Position numbers and translations under genes: made by a program
Assembly (NCBI GenBank): GCA_036653595.1
Contig: JAVVTQ010000010.1
Span: 1-51,696, forward strand
Length of the DNA: 51,696 bases
Origin: JAVVTQ01 sp036653595
GTDB lineage: Bacteria > Bacillota > Clostridia > Oscillospirales > Ruminococcaceae
Reading direction: 5' to 3'
Part shown: one piece after another, positions 7,967-15,051 of the stretch
Numbering within the stretch: position 1 is the stretch's first letter
Layout: the number at the start of each line of letters is the position of its first letter
Notes under the pieces: generated by a model
What the model was told of the DNA's origin: nothing
Database searches by the model: none
What the model saw: the letters and a program-made list of their open reading frames with translations, nothing else

Positions 7967-8320
7967 TCAAAAAGTGTCGCCCAGTCCAAAACTGATTTGA
8001 AGAGCATGGTCTATCTCCTGCATCGCGCGCTCATCGACGGCGCCGGTGCGCTCGCGCAGGCGGCGCTTATCAATTGTGCGAACCTGCTCGAGCAAAACGA
8101 TGCTGTCCTTTTGCAGGCCACAGGAGCTGCCCTCGATGCCGATATGGGTCGGAAGCTTGCTTTTGTCCTGCTGGCTGGTGATTGCCGCCGCTATAACCGT
8201 TGGGCTGTGCTTGTTCCCGACATCGTTTTGGACGATAAGTACGGGCCGCACACCGCCCTGCTCAGAACCGATGACCGGGCTCAAATCGGCGTAGAAAACC
8301 TCTCCGCGCCTAATATCCAT
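7967..8320 (-). CDS. mazF: MazF/PemK (EndoA) family endoribonuclease toxin
   Basis: Sequence-specific mRNA interferase. 117 residues, the length of Bacillus EndoA. The N-terminus MDIRRGEVFYADLSPVIGSE and GGVRPVLIVQND are the family signature; Arg25 and Thr48 (AAAITSQ) fall at the positions known to be catalytic in Bacillus MazF. The ATG at 8320 has GGAG upstream, and the longer frame adds residues with no family match. No mazE-like gene is found upstream: 8321-8616 is intergenic. The toxin therefore appears solitary here. Confidence 0.93.
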   Translation of the reverse strand: MDIRRGEVFYADLSPVIGSEQGGVRPVLIVQNDVGNKHSPTVIAAAITSQQDKSKLPTHIGIEGSSCGLQKDSIVLLEQVRTIDKRRLRERTGAVDERAMQEIDHALQISFGLGDTF

Positions 8321-8544
8321 ATTAATCACTCCGTTTGTTGTTTGTAATTCCAAATAAAGCAGGCAATGGGGTAAAGCTGACGGAAAAGCGCGCGCAAAGT
8401 GAATCAAGCTTTCGCCTATCATCCGTCGCAATTATTATTGACCGAAATCTTTCGTTTAAACAGCGCCTTGCTTGCAAAAAGCCGTCCACTACAATGTATT
8501 TTTTTTTTGCGGGTAAGGTTACAGTATTATAGAAATTTGAGCGT

Positions 8545-8572
8545 AACAAAAAAGCGTCGAGCTCATAGAATA
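8545..8572 (+). promoter_or_regulatory. Possible late mother-cell sigma (E/K-like) promoter of dpaA
   Basis: AACA at 8545-8548 and CATAGAATA at 8564-8572 resemble the sigma-K pattern mACm / CATAnnnTA. The spacing is 15 nt where 16-17 is usual. In Bacillus the dipicolinate synthase operon is sigma-K controlled, so the position is sensible, but the match is partial. Confidence 0.3.
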
Positions 8573-8616
8573 TCAGCAGAGACTGCAATATGCGTTAAGG
8601 GAGAAGAGGCGGTGCT

Positions 8617-9492
8617 GTGGGTGACTTTACTTTTGCGGTGATAGGCGGGGACAAACGCTCTGCATATCTTGCCGCGCAGCTCGACAGGGAGGGCTGTTTG
8701 GTGGAGACTGTTGGGCTGGAGCTTTCGGGGATTGTGCCGACGCGGTCGATTATCACGCTTGAGGGGGTGCTTCCGAAGGCGGACTGCATCATTTTGCCGC
8801 TTCCGTTGCTCGGAGAAAACGGAAAGCTGCTTCAGCCCTTTTCCAGCGCGCGTCTCGATATATATTCGGTCATCGAGGGGGCAAAGAAGGGCGCAGTCAT
8901 TTTTGCGGGCGTCATTCCCCCGACAGTCGCCGAATATGCGGCAAGATGCGGCGTGAGCATGTATGACTATTATCTGCGCGAGGATTTGAGAATCAAAAAT
9001 GCCGTGCCGACGGCGGAGGGCGCCGCCGAAATACTCATGCAGCAGCTGCCAATTACGATTTTCGGTTCAAGGCTGCTGGTCATCGGGTTTGGAAAGACGG
9101 CAAAAAGGCTCTGTTTCCTGCTCGCTGCAATGGGCGCCCAAATCACGGTGTCCGCGCGAAGAACGGAGGACACGGCGTATGCGGAGAGCTTGGGCTACAA
9201 TGCGCAAAAAACGGCGCGTCTCGGCGAGAAAAAGCTCAGATATGACGCGATAGTCAACACCGTCCCCGCGTTGCTATTCACCCCCGACGTGATAGATGCG
9301 GTGGAGCCGGGAACTCTCATAGTCGACCTCGCCTCAAAGCCGGGCGGCGTGGACGGAGAATATGCAAAATCAAGCGGGATGAACTACATATGGGCACTTT
9401 CGCTGCCGGGCAAGGTTGCGCCGAAAACAGCGGGACAAATAATCAAGGAGACGATTGAAAATATGCTTGCTGAAAGGGGCTGTGGGGTATGA
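8617..9492 (+). CDS. dpaA: Dipicolinate synthase subunit A
   Basis: With DpaB converts the lysine-pathway dihydrodipicolinate intermediate to dipicolinic acid in the mother cell; DPA with Ca2+ dehydrates the spore core. 291 residues. N-terminal domain starts FAVIGGDKRSAYLAAQL; a second Rossmann fold has LLVIGFGKTAKRL near residues 152-164; the C-terminus contains VDLASKPGGVD and ALSLPGKVAPKTAG, typical of SpoVFA. The GTG start has GAAGAGG 7 nt upstream. The stop overlaps the dpaB start (ATGA). Unlike in Bacillus, asd and dapA do not follow. Confidence 0.93.
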   Translation: MGDFTFAVIGGDKRSAYLAAQLDREGCLVETVGLELSGIVPTRSIITLEGVLPKADCIILPLPLLGENGKLLQPFSSARLDIYSVIEGAKKGAVIFAGVIPPTVAEYAARCGVSMYDYYLREDLRIKNAVPTAEGAAEILMQQLPITIFGSRLLVIGFGKTAKRLCFLLAAMGAQITVSARRTEDTAYAESLGYNAQKTARLGEKKLRYDAIVNTVPALLFTPDVIDAVEPGTLIVDLASKPGGVDGEYAKSSGMNYIWALSLPGKVAPKTAGQIIKETIENMLAERGCGV

Positions 9493-10067
9493 AAAGTGTT
9501 TCTGTCGGATTTGCGATGTGCGGATCGTTTTGCACATTTGAAAAAGTGCTAAAACAGATGAAACTGCTCATCGCGGAGGGCGCGGAGATTGTCCCGATAA
9601 TGTCGCACTCTGCGTCCACGCTTGACACGCGTTTTGGGACAGCGCGCGATTTTGTGGCGCGCGTAGAGGGAATAAGCGGCAAGAAAGTCATCGGCTCAAT
9701 AAAAGAGGCCGAGCCTATTGGACCGCAAAAAATGTGCGATGTCCTCGTCGTCGCGCCGTGCACGGGAAACACCCTCGCAAAGCTTGCCTGCGGGATAGTG
9801 GACACCACGGTCACGATGGCGGTTAAGTCCCATCTCAGAAACGGCGGGCCTGTTGTCATAGGAGTGTCGACAAACGACGGGCTTGCCGCGGCACTGCGCA
9901 ATATAGCAGAGCTTGTAAACAGAAAAAACTATTTCTTTGTCCCGTTTTGCCAGGACGATTTCGAGCGCAAACCGACCTCCCTGGTGGCGGATTTTTCTCT
10001 AATCGGCGAGACTGCGCGCTTGGCACTTGCCGGAAAGCAGATACAGCCGATGATAAAAGAGATATAA
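9489..10067 (+). CDS. dpaB: Dipicolinate synthase subunit B
   Basis: Flavoprotein-like partner of DpaA, 192 residues. VGFAMCGSFCTFEKVLKQM, IVPIMSHSA, the central VVAPCTGNTLAKLA and GVSTNDGLAAALRNI are typical of SpoVFB and the wider Dfp/UbiX-like flavoprotein fold. It is translationally coupled to dpaA by a 4-nt overlap. Both genes are expected only in the mother cell late in sporulation. A hairpin at 10114-10140 follows. Confidence 0.93.
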   Translation: MKSVSVGFAMCGSFCTFEKVLKQMKLLIAEGAEIVPIMSHSASTLDTRFGTARDFVARVEGISGKKVIGSIKEAEPIGPQKMCDVLVVAPCTGNTLAKLACGIVDTTVTMAVKSHLRNGGPVVIGVSTNDGLAAALRNIAELVNRKNYFFVPFCQDDFERKPTSLVADFSLIGETARLALAGKQIQPMIKEI

Positions 10068-10113
10068 ATCGCGGCCTTTTGCGGCAATTGGCGGCCGAAT
10101 ATGATAAAATAAT

Positions 10114-10150
10114 GCGCCTGTGAATGCGTTTCACAGGCGCATCCTTTTGC
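10114..10150 (+). terminator. Terminator after dpaB
   Basis: GCGCCTGTGA / TCACAGGCGC stem with loop ATGCGTT (10114-10140), followed by ATCCTTTTGC. The T-run is short, so termination strength is uncertain. Confidence 0.6.
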
Positions 10151-10291
10151 TCGGGCGCGGTGCCGCACGCTGCTTTGAGGCGGCGCAGTTCATTTTATAA
10201 GAGCATGCACGGGATGTTTTTTATTTTACAAATTGTATAAGAAATAAGCGCCGAAATAATGTATAATAGTCAAATACAGTTTTAGGCGCTT

Positions 10292-10331
10292 GTCATGACT
10301 GCAAAAGTGCCCCGGATGACTTTTTATTTTT
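10292..10331 (+). terminator. Terminator-like hairpin with T-run, no assigned gene
   Basis: GTCAT (10292-10296) pairs with ATGAC (10316-10320), with an inner GCA-AAAG-TGC, directly followed by TTTTTATTTTT. It is more than 150 bp past the dpaB terminator and upstream of the BaiN-type gene, so it suggests a short separate transcript or an attenuator. Confidence 0.5.
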
Positions 10332-10495
10332 ACCGTGAGCCTTGAGACGCGATTTCGCGCAAGAAGCGGCGGATAATCGCGATATGCCGTGCCGCCGCAC
10401 CTCAAATAAAGCCGCATATTGCATGAAAAGGTTAAGTCTTTTTCTGCTTGATGTTTTGCACATAGATATACAAATAATGGTGTTAAGGTGATATA

Positions 10496-11755
10496 ATGAC
10501 AGAAAACGACAGGTTGGAAGGCAAATATGACGTCGCTGTTATCGGCGGAGGTCCGGCCGGTCTTTTTGCGGGGATATTTGCCGCAAAAAGGGGCCTGTCT
10601 GTGCTTGTGCTCGAAAAAGAGCGAATTCTCCTCAAAAAGCTGCTGATAACCGGAAAAGGCCGCTGCAACGTGACCAATGCCTGCGACAAGGAGACTTTTT
10701 TTGCAAATCTAAGGTGCGGAGAGCGCTTTATGCAGAGCGCGTACAGCTCTTTTGGAACGGCGGAGATAATGGAATTTTTCGAAAACGCCGGAGTTGAGCT
10801 TGTCACTGAGCGGGGAAACCGCGTTTTTCCGAAAAGCGGCAATTCACAGGATATTGCCGACGCGCTTTTAAAGGCGGCGCGCGATGCGGGCTGTAGGATA
10901 GAAAACAAAACGGCTGTGTCAATAGAAACAGAGAACGGCGAGGTCACGGGAGTCGGGTTCGCTGACAGGACACATGTGTGCTGCCGCGCGGCAGTGATAG
11001 CGACAGGCGGTTTATCCTACCCGCGCACCGGTAGCACCGGAGACGGCTACGCGATGGCAAAAAAACTCGGAATAAACGTGACGGCGACGGCTCCTTCGCT
11101 TGTGCCGATTGAGTGCGATGGCCCCGACTGCCGCGAAATGATGGGGCTTTCGCTCAAAAACGTCAGGCTGTCTGCCGAATATCGGGGCAAAAAGATATAC
11201 TCGGACATAGGCGAGATGCTCTTTGCGCATTTTGGAATATCGGGTCCGCTGGTGCTGTCCATGAGCGGTATGCTCGTGGGCAAGGATATCCACGAGGTGC
11301 ACGCAGAAATTGACCTCAAGCCGGCGCTCGACGAGCAGACACTCGACAGGAGACTTCTGCGCGATTTTCAAAAAAATACAAACAGAGAATTTAAAAACAG
11401 CTTGGGCGAGCTTCTGCCGCAAAAAATGATTCCAATCATCGTGAGAAGAAGCGAAATAGCACCCGAGCAGAAAATAAACTCGATCACGGTAAAGCAGCGC
11501 GCGGCACTTGCCGCCGCCATGAAGCACTTTGCGCTTACAATGAAAAAGACAAGGCCCATAGACGAGGCCGTTGTGACGGCTGGCGGTGTCGACTGCAAGG
11601 AGCTTGACCCAAAAACAATGATGTCGAAAAAAATCAAAAACCTTCACTTTGCAGGCGAGGTAATGGATGTGGACGGGTATACGGGCGGCTTTAATCTGAC
11701 GGTGGCTTTTTCCACAGGATATGCCGTGGGAAAAAGCATATTGGGAGGAAAATAA
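10496..11755 (+). CDS. NAD(P)/FAD-dependent oxidoreductase, BaiN/HI0933 family
   Basis: 419-residue flavoprotein. The N-terminal YDVAVIGGGPAGLFAGIFAA binds the FAD ADP moiety; TGKGRCNVTNAC is the HI0933-family hallmark; the C-terminal FAGEVMDVDGYTGGFNLT is the second FAD-contact motif. Some relatives (BaiN, RdsA) act on bile acids or other small molecules, but the family is widespread in genomes with no bile-acid genes, so the substrate is unknown. AAGGTGAT precedes the ATG. It leads an operon with cmk, plsC and ispH-S1, with 1 nt to cmk. Confidence 0.9.
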   Translation: MTENDRLEGKYDVAVIGGGPAGLFAGIFAAKRGLSVLVLEKERILLKKLLITGKGRCNVTNACDKETFFANLRCGERFMQSAYSSFGTAEIMEFFENAGVELVTERGNRVFPKSGNSQDIADALLKAARDAGCRIENKTAVSIETENGEVTGVGFADRTHVCCRAAVIATGGLSYPRTGSTGDGYAMAKKLGINVTATAPSLVPIECDGPDCREMMGLSLKNVRLSAEYRGKKIYSDIGEMLFAHFGISGPLVLSMSGMLVGKDIHEVHAEIDLKPALDEQTLDRRLLRDFQKNTNREFKNSLGELLPQKMIPIIVRRSEIAPEQKINSITVKQRAALAAAMKHFALTMKKTRPIDEAVVTAGGVDCKELDPKTMMSKKIKNLHFAGEVMDVDGYTGGFNLTVAFSTGYAVGKSILGGK

Positions 11756-11756
11756 A

Positions 11757-12419
11757 ATGATATCAATAACAATCGACGGCCCGGCGGGAGCCGGGAAAAG
11801 CACGATATCGCGCAGACTTGCGAGCGAGCTTGGCTTTATTTACGTTGATACCGGCGCCCTTTACAGGGCAATCGGGTATTTTGTGCTCTCGCGCGGAATT
11901 GCGGTGAACGACGAACCGTCCATAGCCGGGCTTTTGGCGGGAGTGAATATTGAAATCAGATATGTGGACACGGAGCAGAGGGTTTTCCTAAACGATTCCG
12001 ACGTGACAAGCCTTATTCGGACAGAGGCCGTTTCGATGGCCGCATCCGCCGTTTCATCGCTGCCGATAGTGCGCGATTTTCTGTTGGAGCTGCAGCGCGA
12101 TATGGCGCGCAGCAACAATGTGGTTATGGATGGGCGCGACATCGGCACGGTGGTTCTGCCACAGGCTCAGATCAAAATTTTTCTCACGGCCTCGCCTGAG
12201 GACAGAGCGCGCAGACGCTATGACCAGCTGGTGGAAAAGGGCGTCAGCGCTGATTTTGAGGCTGTGCTGGCAGATCTCAAAAAACGCGACTACGACGACA
12301 GCCACAGGCAGATTGCCCCGCTAAAGCCCGCAAGCGACGCCATAATAGTCGACACCACAGGCAATGAGCTGACGGAATCGATAAAACTGCTGACAAAGCT
12401 GGTAAAGGAAAAACTTTAA
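11757..12419 (+). CDS. cmk: Cytidylate kinase
   Basis: Phosphorylates (d)CMP to (d)CDP with ATP. 220 residues. The P-loop is ITIDGPAGAGKST near residues 4-16; YVDTGALYRAIGYF is the nucleoside-binding segment; VMDGRDIGTVVLP and SPEDRARRRYDQ are the CMP-binding and lid motifs. The start at 11757 lies 1 nt after the upstream stop, with GGGAGG before it. The order cmk-plsC-ispH/S1 is a conserved clostridial arrangement. Confidence 0.95.
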   Translation: MISITIDGPAGAGKSTISRRLASELGFIYVDTGALYRAIGYFVLSRGIAVNDEPSIAGLLAGVNIEIRYVDTEQRVFLNDSDVTSLIRTEAVSMAASAVSSLPIVRDFLLELQRDMARSNNVVMDGRDIGTVVLPQAQIKIFLTASPEDRARRRYDQLVEKGVSADFEAVLADLKKRDYDDSHRQIAPLKPASDAIIVDTTGNELTESIKLLTKLVKEKL

Positions 12420-12420
12420 A

Positions 12421-13020
12421 ATGATATTTTTTAATGTTGCGCGCGTCATACTCTGGCCGTTTGCAAAAATTCTTTATGGGCTGAGGACGACGGGATTAGA
12501 CAATATACCCAAAAAAGGCAGGGTCATCCTTGTCTCCAACCACGTGCATCTAATAGATCCCGGTCTGCACGCGATGTGCATTCCGCGGTCCTTTCGCGCA
12601 ATGGCAAAGGAAGAACTGTTCAAGAACAGGATTGTCGGCTTTTTCATGTGGCTGCTCGGCGCGTTCCCCGTAAAGCGCGGCAGAGCCGACAAATCCGGAA
12701 TCGAATATGCGGCACAGATTTTAAACGATGAAAAAATGCTCATGATTTTCCCTGAGGGCACGCGCTCAAAAACAGGAAAGCTCGCGGAATTCAAAGGCGG
12801 TGTCGCCATCCTCAACCGAATGACGGGCGCGCCGATTGTGCCGGCCGCCATCATCGCGCCGCGCGGGGTCAAGCCATTTCATTACATCCGAATTAAGTAC
12901 GGCAAACCGATTTCGCACGACGAGCTGTGGACGGGCACAAAGGATCTCGATGTCGTCGCAGGGCGTGTGCGCAGGAGAGTTGCGGAGCTGATGGAAGAGG
13001 CAAACAATGGCGACTGTTAG
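12421..13020 (+). CDS. plsC: 1-acyl-sn-glycerol-3-phosphate acyltransferase
   Basis: Makes phosphatidic acid by acylating lysophosphatidate at the membrane. 199 residues. The catalytic HX4D motif is NHVHLIDPG with His41 and Asp46; the glycerophosphate-binding motif is MIFPEGTRSK; a hydrophobic N-terminal stretch (IFFNVARVILWPFAKILYG) can associate with the membrane. It starts 1 nt after the cmk stop and ends inside the ispH start (14-nt overlap), so translation is tightly coupled. Confidence 0.94.
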   Translation: MIFFNVARVILWPFAKILYGLRTTGLDNIPKKGRVILVSNHVHLIDPGLHAMCIPRSFRAMAKEELFKNRIVGFFMWLLGAFPVKRGRADKSGIEYAAQILNDEKMLMIFPEGTRSKTGKLAEFKGGVAILNRMTGAPIVPAAIIAPRGVKPFHYIRIKYGKPISHDELWTGTKDLDVVAGRVRRRVAELMEEANNGDC

Positions 13021-14941
13021 GCTGGCAAAAACGGCCGGATTTTGCTTTGGCGTGGACAGAGCTGTCAGGATGTGCGAAAATCTCCTTGCACAGGGAAAGA
13101 ACGTTGTGACACTGGGACCCATAATTCACAATGACGGCGTTGTCGCAGATTTGGCGCGGCGCGGAGTGAAAATAGCACAAAAGCCCTCGGACACAGAAGA
13201 CAAGGCCGTGCTTGTCATCAGAAGCCACGGAGTGGGGCGCGAGGTGTACGAGGAGTGCGCGGCGCGGGGCATTGATTTTTCGGATGCCACATGCCCATTT
13301 GTTGCAAAAATACACGGAATTGTCGAAAAAGAGAGTTCAGACGGGAAAACTGTGTTTATTGCAGGCGACAAAAACCATCCTGAAGTGCAGGGAATTGTCG
13401 GACATTGCCTCAACAAAACGGTGATTTTTGCCGATGAAGAGGAAATGAGAGAGAACTTTTCGAATATTTTGCCGAATGAAGAGTGTGTTATGGTTGCACA
13501 AACCACATTCAATATGATAAAATATAATGAATGTGCGAATCAGGCAAAAAAACTGTGTACAAAACTTATTGTATTTGATACAATATGTAATGCAACTCGG
13601 GCACGACAGGAAGAGGCGATGGAAATTGCCTCGAACAGCGATGTCTGCGTTGTTATTGGGGGACGGCACAGTTCTAACACTAAAAAGCTGTACGATGTTT
13701 GCTTCCGCCACACAAGGACTTATCTGATAGAAAACAGTGCCGAGCTTGTCTTTGATATGCTCGACGGTGCGAAACGAATCGGAGTCACTGCGGGCGCATC
13801 GACGCCGTTCGCCGTAATCGAGGAGGTGCTCACGAAAATGAGCGACATTATCAAAGAGGAAGAATTCAATTTTGAAGAGGCTTTGGAGGATTCTCTAAAG
13901 CTCGTTCACCGCGGACAGAGAATTGAAGGCGTTGTTACGTCGATAAGACCAAATGAAGTCGTTGTGGATATTGGCACAAAGCACACGGGCTTTATTCCGC
14001 TTGACGAGCTTTCAGATGACCCGTTGGCCAAGGTCGAGGACATAATCAAGATAGGTGACAAGCTGACACTTTTGGTGACAAAGGTTCAGGATCTCGAGGG
14101 CTTTGTGACACTGTCGAAAAAACGCGTGGATTCCGAAAAGGGTCTTGACGACATCGTCAAGGGCGCAGAGGAAGGCACTGTTTTTGACGCATACATCACA
14201 GAGGCCGTCAACAAAGGCATAGTTGCCAATGTTAAGGGTGTGCGCGTGTTTATTCCGGCATCGCAGGCGACACTTCGCCGCGGCGAGCCGTATGAGCAGC
14301 TTGTTCACACACACCAGAAAATACAGATCATTGAGGCAAATGCCCAGCGCCGCCGCGCAATCGGTTCCATACGCGCCGTCCTTGACGTCGAAAATGGAGT
14401 GAAGCGCGACAAATTCTGGGAAGATGCCGAAGTCGGCAAGCAGTACACGGGCACTGTCAAGTCACTGACAAGCTACGGCGCGTTTGTGGATTTGGGCGGA
14501 GTGGACGGAATGATTCATATTTCCGAGCTTTCATGGGGCAGAGTCAAGTCTCCCTCCGATGTTCTAAAGGCCGGAGATTTGGTGGACGTCTATATTAAAG
14601 ATTTGAACCCCGAAACCAAAAAGGTTTCGCTGGGCTATCGCAAGGAAGAGGACAATCCATGGAATGCCCTCAAGGACGTCGCTATCGGCACCGAGTTTAC
14701 GGGACCTGTCGTCTCCGTTACGGCATTTGGGGCGTTTGTTCGCATAATGCCCGGGATAGACGGTCTTGTGCACATCTCTGAGATGAGCGTTTCGCGCGTC
14801 GAGAGTGCTGCCAGCGTCGTCAAGGTCGGCGACAATGTCAAGGTGCGCCTTATCGGTGTTGATTTTGACAAGAAGCGTGTGTCACTTTCGATGAAGCCAC
14901 AGGAAGCCGAGGCAGAAACAGAAGAGCGCACGGAAGAGTAA
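13007..14941 (+). CDS. ispH: IspH - ribosomal protein S1 fusion
   Basis: 644 residues. Residues 1 to about 282 are 4-hydroxy-3-methylbut-2-enyl diphosphate reductase, the last MEP-pathway enzyme. The three Fe-S cysteines are Cys13 (AGFCFGVDRA), Cys96 (DATCPFVAKIH) and Cys194 (TICNATRARQ), and the catalytic Glu126 lies in HPEVQG. Residues about 303-630 are four S1 RNA-binding domains, for example GKQYTGTVKSLTSYGAFVD and GTEFTGPVVSVTAFGAFVR. The fusion is known in many Clostridia, where the S1 part probably serves as ribosomal S1-like protein. One uninterrupted frame; terminator at 14963-15000. Confidence 0.95.
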   Translation: MATVRLAKTAGFCFGVDRAVRMCENLLAQGKNVVTLGPIIHNDGVVADLARRGVKIAQKPSDTEDKAVLVIRSHGVGREVYEECAARGIDFSDATCPFVAKIHGIVEKESSDGKTVFIAGDKNHPEVQGIVGHCLNKTVIFADEEEMRENFSNILPNEECVMVAQTTFNMIKYNECANQAKKLCTKLIVFDTICNATRARQEEAMEIASNSDVCVVIGGRHSSNTKKLYDVCFRHTRTYLIENSAELVFDMLDGAKRIGVTAGASTPFAVIEEVLTKMSDIIKEEEFNFEEALEDSLKLVHRGQRIEGVVTSIRPNEVVVDIGTKHTGFIPLDELSDDPLAKVEDIIKIGDKLTLLVTKVQDLEGFVTLSKKRVDSEKGLDDIVKGAEEGTVFDAYITEAVNKGIVANVKGVRVFIPASQATLRRGEPYEQLVHTHQKIQIIEANAQRRRAIGSIRAVLDVENGVKRDKFWEDAEVGKQYTGTVKSLTSYGAFVDLGGVDGMIHISELSWGRVKSPSDVLKAGDLVDVYIKDLNPETKKVSLGYRKEEDNPWNALKDVAIGTEFTGPVVSVTAFGAFVRIMPGIDGLVHISEMSVSRVESAASVVKVGDNVKVRLIGVDFDKKRVSLSMKPQEAEAETEERTEE

Positions 14942-14962
14942 AATATCACATGTCTCAAAAAC

Positions 14963-15000
14963 AATGTCATCCCATTTCAGTGGGGTGACATTTTTATTTT
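14963..15000 (+). terminator. Rho-independent terminator after ispH-S1
   Basis: Stem AATGTCA-CCC / GGG-TGACATT, with T/C mismatches near the loop, followed by TTTTTATTTT. It closes the BaiN-cmk-plsC-ispH operon. Confidence 0.85.
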
Positions 15001-15051
15001 CGCAAAATCATAATCCTGTTGTAAAGCACAAATAAAGAGAGGACAGAGATT

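Larger units (their letters stand above)
10068..10495. other. Intergenic region with two hairpins and a possible structured RNA
   Basis: No convincing gene in 428 bp. It holds a stem after dpaB (10114-10140), a TATAAT at 10262-10267 inside an inverted repeat AAGCGCC/GGCGCTT (10247-10290), a terminator-like hairpin with T-run at 10292-10331, and a possible three-way junction at 10342-10405 (TTGAG/CTCAA closing stem, CGCG hairpin, GCGGCGG/CCGCCGC hairpin). A small minus-strand frame here (10226-10417) is unsupported. Confidence 0.6.

Noticed and set aside
8322..8588. 88-codon minus-strand frame as mazE antitoxin
   Set aside because: Sequence does not resemble MazE, RHH or AbrB antitoxins, there is no good ribosome binding site, and the frame covers the presumed divergent promoter region.
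10226..10417. 63-codon minus-strand frame in the dpaB-BaiN gap
   Set aside because: No ribosome binding site or family match; it runs across the terminator and stem structures.
11012..11803. 263-codon minus-strand frame
   Set aside because: It is antisense to the BaiN-type flavoprotein, whose motifs are clear, and shows no family features.
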